DNA of 64,000 nucleotides from Acanthochlamys bracteata (Eukaryota; Streptophyta; Magnoliopsida; Pandanales; Velloziaceae): NCBI GenBank assembly GCA_019914995.1, contig CM034130.1:2232001-2296000 (forward strand), written 5' to 3'. The notes beneath the pieces are model-generated. The model did no database searches. It was not told the DNA's origin and saw nothing but the letters and a program-made list of their open reading frames with translations. Shown here one piece after another: positions 12,901 through 23,608 of this stretch. Each line of letters opens with the position of its first letter. Position 1 is the stretch's first letter. The translations under genes were made by a program, and so were the position numbers.

Positions 12901-13271
12901 AATAACAATAAAAAATATCTACTAGCTTGGTATTACTGTAACACTTCATGTTTTTATTTCTATATGGAGATTAATTAATTTAATTACTTATCGTAATTAT
13001 AATTTAATGGTGTTTGATTTGATCATACATACATCACAGCTGGCTTAGCTTTACAACAACCACATGGAATAACATTATATTAACCAAATTAACGACTTGA
13101 AACTAAAATAAACATATAATATAATTATTATATCTAACATATTAGTATTTAATTTTTTAAGATACCACAAATGAGGTCTCCTCTTCTTTCCCTGTCTACT
13201 TAAGCCCCCTCGATTCTAGCTTCTAAAACACAAACAACAATTTTTCAATCGAACTCAAAAAATCAGAAACA
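9912..13271. other. Long AT-rich intergenic region with decayed repeat blocks
   Basis: After the plastocyanin 3' UTR (to about 10180), the DNA is mostly AT-rich blocks of pairing A/T runs (about 10400-10590, 10750-10860, 10900-11080, 11330-11510, 12240-12400, 12590-12760). Islands of mixed composition sit between them, notably 10600-10740 and 11090-11300. A (TAA)n run lies near 12884-12909. I see no recognisable gene. The 11090-11300 island is open in several frames but matches nothing I know. Confidence 0.5.
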
Positions 13272-13601
13272 ATGGAGAACAAGATGAATGCCTACAGCAA
13301 GCAGATGAGATCAGAAAGACAGAGAGTGACATGGTCGGATTCTGTCGTTAGTCATCACGGCGGCGGAGATGAATTTAACAACAACAACAACAACAGCGCC
13401 GGCGGTGGTGGTGGTGGTGCTGTGAGAGTGAAGATAGTTCTGACAAAGAAACAACTGAAGCAAATGCTTGCTGCAATCAATGCAGATAGAAGAGCAGAAG
13501 CTTTAGATCAACTGCTGAATGCTTTACGTCGACGGCCAGTAACGATGAAGAGCCGAAGCAGGTGGTGTCCTGCATTGCAGAGCATCCCAGAAGAACTATG
13601 A
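13272..13601 (+). CDS. Small plant protein of unknown function, 109 residues
   Basis: A complete short frame with ATG in good context (AACAATGGA), preceded by an A/C-rich leader typical of plant 5' UTRs. The protein is basic. It has an N-terminal part with a poly-Asn run and a poly-Gly run (about residues 36-50, from AAC and GGT/GGC repeats), then VRVKIVLTKKQLKQML, then a tail containing RWCPALQSIPEEL. The VKIVLTKKQL stretch followed by a Trp-Pro-x-Leu-x-x-Ile-Pro-Glu end is reminiscent of small plant proteins related to the DUF4228/PADRE type, but that is a weak resemblance. I see no signal peptide or membrane segment. It stands alone between two intergenic deserts. Confidence 0.75.
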   Translation: MENKMNAYSKQMRSERQRVTWSDSVVSHHGGGDEFNNNNNNSAGGGGGGAVRVKIVLTKKQLKQMLAAINADRRAEALDQLLNALRRRPVTMKSRSRWCPALQSIPEEL

Positions 13602-15627
13602 TCAGGAGTTCTTCGTTGTTCTCTAGATAGATACCAAGCTAACGACATTATTGTAAAGATAATTAATGGTATGATGATTTGTTGATTAAAATTTTGCTGT
13701 TATATGTATTAATTTAACATGTATTCTGGAGCAAGTCCGGCCAGAATTTGCATTGTATATCTATGCAATAATATTCATATTAGACTTAGATGTACATTAA
13801 ATTAATTATTTGTTGCCAGGGAGGTTCTTCCTAATTAATTATTGCTAATAATGCATCTTTTATATGCACATTTTCGCACTTTTCCGCTTACAATTTGATC
13901 GCACGGTTGTAATTTAGTTGGTATTTAGAACTGCTTTTCAATTCTTTTCATTTTATATATTTTAGTAAATTTTTTATAATATTTTATAAAATTTAATTTT
14001 TTTAAAAAATATATTTATAAAAAGTATACGTTATCAAATTTTATTTATTATTTATTTTTTGTTAAAAAAATGGAGCTAATTTTAAAAAAATTTAAAATAG
14101 TTTTCGTTAAGAAAATTTCAAAAATATTCTCAAATATTTTATAATTTAATCTCAAATTTTAGGGTAATAAAGTGATGGATTTACTTTTAAGTGTATACAC
14201 AGAAATGTTTATATATATATATATATATATTTGTATAATGTTGAGAAGTTTAAAAAGAGCTAATATCGCTGTTCAGATTATTGAAGTTCAGTAAATAGAT
14301 ATGGTTCAAAGTTTTGTTACATCCTAACTACGTTTCAATATGCATTTCTTTAGATAGAGAGGGGAAAAAACCTTCAACGTTGTACGATAACTTCAAAGCT
14401 GAGTAGGAAAGTCTATGATGATCTATAATATAAAAATCATCGTATAATATAGTTATGTTTCCATGACAGCACAAAGATCAAGGTTCATGTATGTTTTTTT
14501 CTTAAGCACTAATGAACTTCACTTAAAAATAATTAATTCCACTCTAAACTTTTTTAGGCTATTTCTAAATTAAGCTCATTAGAAGTTTTTTATTTTGGTG
14601 TCTTTTTTTTTTTTTTTTGCTTTGAAAGTGAGTTTTTTTAAAAGAATTTTTAAAAATGAGTTATTAAAAATAATATCGTTAAAAATAATATATTTTTTTA
14701 TATTAAAAAAATTAAAAATAATTTTTTATATTTTTTTATAATAAAAAAATAAATTAAAAATAATTTTTTAATAGAGAAGAAGTCGCTTCCGTGTGCGTAA
14801 AAGAACACATCCATTACTGAAGTCATATATAACTTTTAAATGACTCTTTTCTCTTTGTAGAAAATTTGGATCGGAATTGGCAACTTGCAAGCATGCATAG
14901 AGTAATAAATACCGTAACGATGCTTTTTAAATAATTAAATAGTAGAAATGAAATGAAAGGAGCGGGTACTCAATAAACCATTGTAGCTATTATTGGGCTT
15001 GCTTTCATTATCGGCCTATTAAATATTGGACGTTTCCATGTGCAGGTAGCCCAATTAACATTTGAAGTTAAGGCCGGTTGGTCCATGAATTTCAACTTGG
15101 CCAAGTCGCAGTTTTGCTGTGCATGAGAAATTAAAAAAACTAGGGTTATTGCTCTTACGGAATAAAACGAAGAAGAAGAAAATTCGTTGCCGGAAAAATG
15201 TTCTAAACTTCGTTTCAGTTAAGTTAAGACAATTAATTAATTATTTTGCTTTGATTCGTTCAATTTCCATTTTGATTTTGGGAGAAGTGAGGAAATCAGT
15301 GGTGGGAGAGCGGAGCGCTTGTGCTCGATGGGAAACAGACGCACGAAAGTAGTTGGGGATCGGCTGCTATATATCGAGTAGAAACCGTCGACTTCGGTGC
15401 GTTGGCTACTTAAGTTACAAGGAAACAAATTATCAAACATTTCACTATGTTTTCGCATAAACGGGCCAATCCATTTGATGGTACCAGGCATGAAGTTATG
15501 TAAAGGTTATTATCAAAGATAGTTTCTGAAATTAATTAATGGGAGCTAATTTTGCAAACTTTTCCTTAAAACATGACTAGACTCCACTTTCCACAGCATT
15601 AGTCCGACAGCCGCCGCCGCCGCTGCC
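13602..15627. other. AT-rich intergenic region
   Basis: The 3' flank of the small gene is followed by AT-rich blocks (about 13930-14160 and 14590-14780), an (AT)n run near 14209-14231, and a T-run near 14605-14620. Sequence of mixed composition from about 14960 to 15600 is the upstream region of the next PPR gene. Short open frames at 15119-15352 have no recognisable domain. Confidence 0.5.
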
Positions 15628-17196
15628 ATGTCACTCGTGCTCCGGCAACGGCTCTCTTCTTCTCTCCTGCTCTCTCGACAGTTATTATCAACTGTTTCAA
15701 CTTCTCAGCCTCTCCTGGATACCGACGACGACGAGCTCAACCACAACACCATCTCTAACGCCGAGCTCAAACTCATCAACCAACTTCACTCCCTAATCAA
15801 ATCCCACCGTTCACCATTACCCAACATCTCATCTCCACCGCACGATCTCATCACCGTTTCCCTCTCGGAATCATTCTCAGCTCTCTCTCCTTCCCCTCTC
15901 TCCCCTTCCGCCGCTGCCACTCTCCTCCGCCGCCTTCGCTCGCCCCGTCTATCTCTCCCATTCCCGCAGTCGCTGTCCTTCTTTAACTGGTGGATTAACT
16001 CGTTACCTTCTCCTTGCTCTGATTCTTCTCTTGTTTACGCTGAAATTATTGATTTTGCTGGCAAGCTTCAGAACTTTGATATTGCATGGAAACTGCTCGA
16101 TCAGATGCGAGAACGAAAAGTACCAATAAATTTCCGCGTTTTCTCTATACTTGTTCGGCGTCTTGCTCGTGCTGGGCTTACAAGTGAAGCTGCTCATGCG
16201 TTTCGTCGTATGCCGGAGTATGGGCTCCATCCTGATAACACTTCATTGTCCGCTGTTATTTCTGTTTTTTCTAGGAAGCGTGCTGCTGCTGAAGCTCAGG
16301 CACTTTTTGATTCCCTTCGTGGACAATTTGATCCAGATGTTGTTGTGTATTCGGCACTTATACATTCTTGGTGTCGTGCTGGGCGGATTGATGAGGCTGA
16401 ACGAGTGTTTCGTGAGATGAAGGAAGCTGGTGTGATCCCAAATGTTTACACTTATACTACTGTGATAGATGCAATGTGCAAGGCTGGGCAACTGCCCCGT
16501 GCCCATGAGCTGCTCTGCCAAATGCTTGACTCAGGATGCCCGCCCAATACTGCAACTTTCAATGCATTCATGAGGGCACATGTTAAGGCGGGCCGTACTG
16601 AACAAGTTCTTCAAGTGAATAATCAGATGAAGCAGCTCGGCTGTGAGCCAGATATCATAACTTATAATTTTATAATTGATGCGCATTGCCGGAAGGGCCA
16701 GCAGAATCTAGATGCTGCACTTAAGATGCTCAACCAGATGGGTGCAAAGCAGTGTTCACCAGATGCCCACTCATTCAACCCGATATTCAAATGCATTCTG
16801 AATTTGAACGACATGAATGCTGCGCATAAGCTCTATGAGAGGATGCGGGAGCTCAAGGTACAGCCTAATATAGTAACTTATAATCTGCTGATGGAGTTGT
16901 TCAGTAATGCAAAGTCGATGGACATGGTGTTGAAGATGAAGAGGGAGATGGAAGAGGAAGGAGTCGAGCCAAATGTTAACACTTATGGGGTCTTGATAAC
17001 AGCCTTTTGTGGGAGGGGTCACTGGAAGCGAGCGTATTGGCTGATGAAGGAGATGGTGGGGGATAAAGGTCTGAAACCATCTAATTCGATCTATGAGAAA
17101 GTGATGATGCTTTTGAGGAATGCCGGACAACTTAAGAAGCATGATGAGCTTGAAGAGAAGATGATGGATATGGGTTTCGTAGAAAGGCCCTTGTAG
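15628..17196 (+). CDS. Pentatricopeptide repeat protein, P class, probably mitochondrial
   Basis: An intronless gene of 522 codons with ATG at 15628 after a GCC-rich leader. The N-terminus (MSLVLRQRLSSSLLLSRQLL) is rich in Arg, Ser and Leu with no acidic residues, as in mitochondrial presequences. A Ser/Pro-rich linker follows to about residue 125. About ten consecutive 35-residue PPR units run from about 135 to the end, with classic helices such as VVVYSALIHSWCRAGRIDEA, YTYTTVIDAMCKAGQL and VTYNLLMELFSNAKSM. There is no E or DYW tail, so it is P class. Such proteins usually stabilise, process, splice or help translate organelle transcripts rather than edit them. It resembles the Arabidopsis At1g20300 type, but I cannot confirm orthology. 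The target is unknown. Confidence 0.94.
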   Translation: MSLVLRQRLSSSLLLSRQLLSTVSTSQPLLDTDDDELNHNTISNAELKLINQLHSLIKSHRSPLPNISSPPHDLITVSLSESFSALSPSPLSPSAAATLLRRLRSPRLSLPFPQSLSFFNWWINSLPSPCSDSSLVYAEIIDFAGKLQNFDIAWKLLDQMRERKVPINFRVFSILVRRLARAGLTSEAAHAFRRMPEYGLHPDNTSLSAVISVFSRKRAAAEAQALFDSLRGQFDPDVVVYSALIHSWCRAGRIDEAERVFREMKEAGVIPNVYTYTTVIDAMCKAGQLPRAHELLCQMLDSGCPPNTATFNAFMRAHVKAGRTEQVLQVNNQMKQLGCEPDIITYNFIIDAHCRKGQQNLDAALKMLNQMGAKQCSPDAHSFNPIFKCILNLNDMNAAHKLYERMRELKVQPNIVTYNLLMELFSNAKSMDMVLKMKREMEEEGVEPNVNTYGVLITAFCGRGHWKRAYWLMKEMVGDKGLKPSNSIYEKVMMLLRNAGQLKKHDELEEKMMDMGFVERPL

Positions 17197-19862
17197 CAAG
17201 GCTTTTTGTAGTACCAGTTATTGGTCCATTTCTTCTTTGGTATCCTTGATTGTGATTCATTAAAAGGTTAGAAATTCTCAACTTTTTTCTTATGAAGCCA
17301 GCTTTTCAACATGTTGAGAAATTGCCTTTGTCGGCCTTTGCTCTTTCCCTGCATGTTGTGTGATATCTTATTTTAAATTTAGGAATTCTGAAGCATAAGC
17401 TATGATCATGTTTTCAACTTTGTCATATTTAACTTAATCAAGAGAAGGTACATGGACATAATAAATGAAGTGAGTTTAAGCATATCTTATGTCAGACGAG
17501 TAAAAGAATTTGCATGAAGCTGGCGTAGTGTGGTTGATCTTAAGTCATCCTCATCCAAGTTTCATGTGCTCTTGGAAGGCGCACCGTATCATCAAAGATA
17601 GATATGATATTATAAGATATTTCTTTAGGAATTCGAGGCGAACATGTAACTATCTGAAGGAACAAGTTCGTATTAAGGAATTATCTGCCCAAGGAAGTTG
17701 ACCTCCCTTCAAAACTTGATCGGGCTCGAGTCCATTGCAATCCGAATCAGGTGCCGCTATCTCACAGTCCTCGCATGACGCTGACTGGTAGCTCTTGATC
17801 CCTTATGCATTAAGATTTTCCCTTTCACCAAAACCTTTGCTAAAAGTTCCCTTCTCAGCTGGACCCCAAGTGCCACGAGCTTCTCAAGATCCTCTACATC
17901 CTCAGGTCAAAGACCACCCCTTATCATCTTTGATGAAGGTGCTGGCTGCCAATCTCCTTTGCTTGCTTCATCTTCCCGCTGCCCATGTGCTCCCATTGTC
18001 TTGCTCGATATGAACCACCTTCAGTGATCTTTACGTCCCTTTTTAGCTCCATCTCCAACACAATCTATGGCATTCTCATGTTTGCGGTTGAGAATACTGA
18101 TTCAGAAGCACTACGCAACCACTTCAACCATACTTTTCTTCTTAATCTAGCGGCTTTGTTTCACTCTGAGGATCCTAGGAGCAGGATCATCTCAAGAAAT
18201 CCTTAACTGGATATATTCTGTCACTTCAGTTTGCTAGGTGTTTGATAAGTTGCAACTCTCAGGTTAATGAAGAATCTAGTGATAGATGGAGTAAGTTGAA
18301 TTAAATGTTGTTTAGCAGTTTTTGACTATTAAGAGAGCATCAGGGATGTTTCTTAATTCAATAGCTTAGCCTAGTTGATTTCTTTGATAAATGATTGCCA
18401 CTTATGCGGCCATAAATAATTTTCCTTGACTTCTTTATTTTGGTCTATGTGATAAAATGCACCTTGGATTCTTGGTAAATCTGATTCTCATAGAAGAAAT
18501 AAATCCTCCATTATAGATTGATTGCTATAATGAAGAAAGTTTATGAATGCATTTTATGATAGTGCCTTGGAACTAACTTGCAAATATCTCATTCATAATT
18601 TTATGTTCTCCTGAAGTCATCTTCACGAGATACTCTTCCTAGTCGTCTTCCATATACCTCTACCTGATAAGTTGAAATTTTGTGTTGTTTCTGTTTCTCC
18701 TTGTTGGCTGCTTTTAGGTAGAGAATGAGCTCCCAACATATGGAACAACTAACTCACTGCGAGGATGGTGTCACAGTTCCTAGCAACAATTCTGCCATCA
18801 AGGAGCTGAGGATAATGTCAGGCATCATTGAAGCGAGTCCCAATCAGCAGCAGTTGTTGTGCGTCAAGGATTTGCTCGAGAGGTTGAACCTGCCATGTAG
18901 TCGAAGTGCGAAGACCTTGCACACCAGGAATGTAAGGCTAAAAAGGGATGTTGAGGAGGAAAGGGACTTGGAACGAGGAGAAACTAGGAAGTGCTACTGC
19001 AGCGAAGAATTGAAGTTATCAACTCGTACGAGTAATGACTATGAATGACTGAAGAGTTTCATTTGTGTTGCTGTTATTTCCAAAATAAACAAGAAGTTTT
19101 TTGTGCTTATTATTTTTTCAATAGAGGCTTTGTTCGGTTGCAAAAAAGTGAATTTTTCAAAAAGTGAGTTTGTGTTTTTGTATTTAATTGTATGTGGAAA
19201 AGAGTTTAAAAGTAATTTTTTATGTTTAGTTATATCTGAAAATGAATCGAAAATATATATTTGACAGAAAGAAAAAGAATAAAGGGAAAATTAAAACACA
19301 CGCTAATTCTTTGTTATATATGAGAACACAAAGTAGGAAACGATCTGATTTGGTGTGGCATTTTTCTCCTTATTTTATTTTCTTTTCAAATTTTTATATT
19401 CAAAAAAATTTCTCCGTTACTTTAGAAACTTTTTAATTGACAAACATTGATATCATAAATTTATTGTATATATAATTTTTTAATTCAATATAATAATAAA
19501 CTTGGTTTTTAAAAGATTCAAAAAACTCTTTTCTTCAAACCTATTTTAAGCAATTTCAAATAATCTCTAAAGTATAGAAGATCAAACTTTAAAATTTTTC
19601 GATAAATGAGTTTAATTTTTTACTATAAATTAATAAATTATATGATACAAATTATTTATAATTATCAAAATTTTAAAATAAAATATTATAAAAATTTTAT
19701 TAAAAAAATAAGTTTTTTAAAATAAAAGTAGTGGTGTCGCCAAACAGTCACTAATCCTACGCACGTCTTTTGGTTCGGCTTCAGTTGTGTGGAACCTGAT
19801 TGCAAGGGACAAACTCAACAGGCTACCCAATTTCTAATCAATCACTACGAGGTGGAGAAAGT
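17197..19862. other. PPR 3' flank and an unexplained less AT-rich region
   Basis: Bases to about 17500 look like 3' UTR and flank. From about 17500 to 19050 the base composition rises and several frames on both strands stay open for 60-110 codons, but no continuous gene can be joined. On the plus strand 18725-19048 has an ATG frame of 107 codons with a charged tail and no known domain. From about 19100 to 19740 AT-rich repeat blocks return. This could be an old pseudogene or UTR exons of an unseen transcript. Confidence 0.4.
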
Positions 19863-20430
19863 TAGGGGTGGCAAAAATGGACCCGACCCGAAAATTTGAT
19901 CCGAAACCGATCCGAAAAAATCGGGTTCGGATCAAGCTTTAGACGGATTTGGGTCGATTTCGGGTCGATCCGAAAATGACCCGAAAATTTAAACGGATTC
20001 AGGTCAGGTTCAGATTGATCCGAAAATAACCCGTTTAACTATTTATATAGTATATATTATTTAAAAATTAGAAAAAAATAGCAAAAAATTTGAATTTAAT
20101 TTGTATATATATATATTTAATTTATCTTAATTTTAACTAATTTTTATTTAATTTATAAATTTCTCAAAATTAATATTTTTTCTTTTTAAATATATCATAA
20201 TTAATAATTTTAATATATTATTATTAAAAATTAATATTTATAATTTTTATTTAATAATTTAATTATTAAATTGGTCGATCCGAGTTTGATCTGGTTATAA
20301 ATAGGTTGGATTAGGGTTGACAATTTTGACCTATATAAATAAATGAGTCGGATTAAAGTTGAACATTTTTTATCCGATTATTATATGGGTCGACTCGGAA
20401 TCGATAGATAAATTCATATTGCCACCTCTA
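19863..20430. mobile_element. Non-autonomous hAT-type MITE with 8-bp target duplication
   Basis: A complete 568-bp element. It begins TAGGGGTGGCAA and ends TTGCCACCTCTA, which are inverted copies with one mismatch. It is flanked by the direct repeat GAGAAAGT at 19855-19862 and 20431-20438, an 8-bp target-site duplication as made by hAT transposases. The interior has repeats of CCGAAAA, GGGTCGAT and GATCCGAAA in both orientations near the left end, then AT-rich DNA. There is no coding capacity, so it would have been moved in trans. The perfect duplication suggests a fairly recent insertion. Its strand is arbitrary. Confidence 0.88.
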
Positions 20431-20744
20431 GAGAAAGTAAAAGAAAGAAATAAATTTAACGTGACTTCAAACTTCTTCTTCCAAAATAATCGATCGATCA
20501 GCAAAATCTTCTAAACTCGAAGATCAGCTGGTTTTCAATTCGTCTTCAGCTGATTACTCACTCCTAGATCTGGTTGGTTTCATTCTCTTTGATACCGATT
20601 CTTGGATCCAAATAGTGATCATAGCTTTCCATTACGAAAAGTTATCAATTAACTGTTATTTTTATGTAGTGATTTCTAAATTTTGTTCTCGACTGAGAAA
20701 AACTTTACTGGTTTTGGTCGAAATTAAAAAGAGGAGTTAAGGAA

Positions 20745-23608
20745 ATGGAGGGAGATTCACTGCGTTCGCTTTCCATGCGAGCAAGCCGCAGAATAGCCTC
20801 CCACAACAAAGGCAAGAGTAAAGAAAGAAAAATAAATGAAAAATCCTTCTTTTTAGTTACTTGTGTAATCTTATTTGTGTTGTTCGATTTAGAATTGTTT
20901 GATTTGTAATTAATGTAGATGTGGATTTGGATTCTCTGCTGAAAACTGCGCAAGATCCTATGAAAGGGATATGGAAGAGAGGCTTCATCCGGCTCGTATT
21001 CGTATCAGCCATTGTTTGGATGCTTCTCATACTCGTCGCATTGCTCTTCCATGTTTGGTCCTGCCGTTCATCAATCAGTTTCTTTTCCGGTATCTACTCA
21101 GTAGAAGATTGAGAATGCAAGCTTTGTTTGTCCGCTACAAGTTCTTTATTATAGATAGTATTAGTGAGTTCAATTGTTCTAATTATTCTTTCATGACAAG
21201 TTGCTCCATTTTAGTACCTTAGATGTCTGTTACTGGAACCAAATTGCTTGTTTTCACTATTGGTGTATTATGAACTTTTTTTGGGTAATATGCCTTGTTC
21301 AATTTTGAATCTTGGCTGTAGTCTTTGTTCCACCAAGTAGAGTTAATTCAGTACGATAATCATCTGAGCTTGAGGAAAACTTTAATTCTACAGCTCTCTG
21401 CAAAAGAGATAGCAGGGTGCTTGGAATATTAGACAATATGGGACTTACAGCGGCACCTCCGCAACATCGTAAGATAGTTGATTTTGAATGAGATTTTGAT
21501 CTTGCCTTTTTTAAATCTGCATGAGATTTTGATCTATCCTTGTTCAATTTATGCACTAGGCTGCCCAATACCTCTTAAGGATGATCCAGATGCTGTGGTG
21601 ATTCCAGAGAGAACACCTGATGTCTTCCCAGAAACTGTGTCATATTTATTGGAGGATAGGCACAAGGGTAAAGACAACCAGACCACACCACTATTTGGTG
21701 GGCATCAAAGTTGGGAGGAAAGGAATAAGAGCTTTAAATTGAAGAAAAATATGAAGGTAAATTGTAATTCATTAAGCAAAAACTGGTCAATTAAGCAGTT
21801 TTAGGAACAACTGTTTGCAATAGGACATGATCGACTTAGTTCCTAGTAGAGTAATGTATGTATGCATCACCAATTTTAGTAAAGATATGTGCAACTAATC
21901 ATAGATATCTGAAGATAAGAAAATTTTAAAGATATGCAGTTTGTTAGCAGTTTATAGCCATTTTTAATAGGTAGTTAAACTTCGCCACTCCAAAATATTC
22001 TCAAACTGTATGCTACTATAGAAAATTACGTTGGACATCTGTTCAAAGCATTCCTAGATTTCTGTATAAGTTTCCATTCCTTTAAGGTGTAGTTTTATTC
22101 CTAAGCTAAGTGCTCATATGAAGTTATCACATTTGATGCTTTGTCAGTAATACATGCTATATGACTTGTGGACTACTCATTTTATGTTACAATCTCATAT
22201 GACGGTAGGAAAATGTCCTCATTATAAGGCATGTTGCTCTTTAAATTTTGATTGTTTGTTATCAGAATTATTTTGCCATGTAAACTTTCGCAGGTGCACT
22301 GTGGGTTCATGAAAAATGGAGGTGCAGACATGGATGATATAGACATTAAGTTTGCAAGAAACTGCAGATTTGTAGTTGCCTCTGGTATTTTTGATGGCTA
22401 TGATACACCCCATCAACCATCAAACATAAGTCGTCGTTCACAAGAACTCTTTTGTTTCCTAATGGTGGTTGATGAGGTATCTCTTAATTTCATAATGGCG
22501 AATGTCACAATCAATGTGGATAAAGATGGGGGCAAGTGGGTTGGTATATGGCGCCTCATGACGTTGCACCATCCACCCTATGATGAGCCTAGAAGGAATG
22601 GGAAAGTTCCTAAGATTCTGACTCATAGATTATTCCCCCAAGCGCAGTACAGCATCTGGATTGATGGTAAGATGGAACTTATTGTCGATCCTTTACTTAT
22701 TCTTGAAAGGTGGGGCACATTCAAACTACTGGCATATTTTTATTCTGCTACACATCTAGAAAAAAGATAACATGGGTCAGCAGCCTTCTGGTGCATTTTG
22801 CAGGTATCTTTGGCGGGGGAAGCACACATTTGCAGTTGCTCGTCACAAGCATCATATAAGTATCTATGAGGAGGCTGATGCAATTAAGAGAAGGAAACGC
22901 TACGCAAGGCCTTTAATTGATTTGCACATGAAAATTTACAGAAACGAAGGGATGGAACCTTGGAGTCCAAAAAAGAAGACGATCAGTGGTAAATAACGTT
23001 ACCATTTCTTCTAAAGCTGCTTATGTGTGACTAGCAATACAAATACCTGAAAGACTTTTTTAAGGTTCCAATGCATGTAATTGCACGCTAATGCTTAACA
23101 AATTAAAGATGGATTCTTTACCTTGAATTTGAATAATTGGTGTCATGTAACATCTATGTGACCCCTCTCTATCGTTTGACTTGGCAAGAGATACGCATAA
23201 GTGAGATTCTATACTTAACCTTGTTAAAATGCAGATGTACCAGAAGGCGCAGTTCTAATAAGGGAGCACACAGCGATGACAAATCTCTTCAGTTGCCTTT
23301 GGTTTAATGAGGTCAATCTTTTCACACCGCGCGATCAGCTAAGTTTTGGCTATGTTGCATACAGACTAGGGGATGCATTCAAGTTTTTAATGTTTCCAAA
23401 TTGTGAATATAATTCATTATTCATACTTCACAAGCACACCCGGGAACATTCTTCCAAGGTTGAGTGGGTAAAATCCTTGGATGAATTAACAGGATATAAG
23501 GCCGGACTGAAAGAAACCCGAGGAGGGTTAGGGCTGTGGACTCCATATCCTGGAGACTTGGAATCTGTTAACCTACCACCTGTTGCAAGGACATCAGCAG
23601 CTGCCTGA
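20745..23608 (+). CDS. DUF616 (TOD1/MUCI70-like) membrane protein, putative glycosyltransferase
   Basis: Seven exons join to 496 codons plus stop: 20745-20817, 20919-21089, 21394-21468, 21560-21756, 22294-22709, 22804-22988, 23235-23608. The N-terminus is cytosolic and basic, with one membrane helix at about residues 48-70 (VFVSAIVWMLLILVALLF), giving a type II layout as in Golgi enzymes. The rest is the DUF616 domain, with strongly conserved stretches CRFVVASGIFDGYD, KWVGIWRL, GKVPKILTHRLFPQAQYSIW, IDGKMELIVDPL and REHTAMTNLFSCLWFNEV. Arabidopsis relatives include MUCI70, linked to pectin and mucilage, and TOD1. The family fold resembles glycosyltransferases, but the reaction here is not shown. 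The acceptor for exon 3 matters: an alternative at 21322 keeps the phase but includes TAA at 21357-21359, so I chose 21394. Confidence 0.9.

Noticed and set aside
20809..20820. A GC-AG intron at the end of DUF616 exon 1 (AAAG|GCAAGA)
   Set aside because: A normal GT donor lies a few bases downstream (AAGA|GTAAAG) and keeps the frame, so an unusual donor is not needed.
21357..21359. TAA read at first as a nonsense mutation killing the DUF616 gene
   Set aside because: An in-phase acceptor at 21394, after a pyrimidine-rich stretch ending CTACAG, skips the stop and gives a family-like junction and a total length divisible by three.
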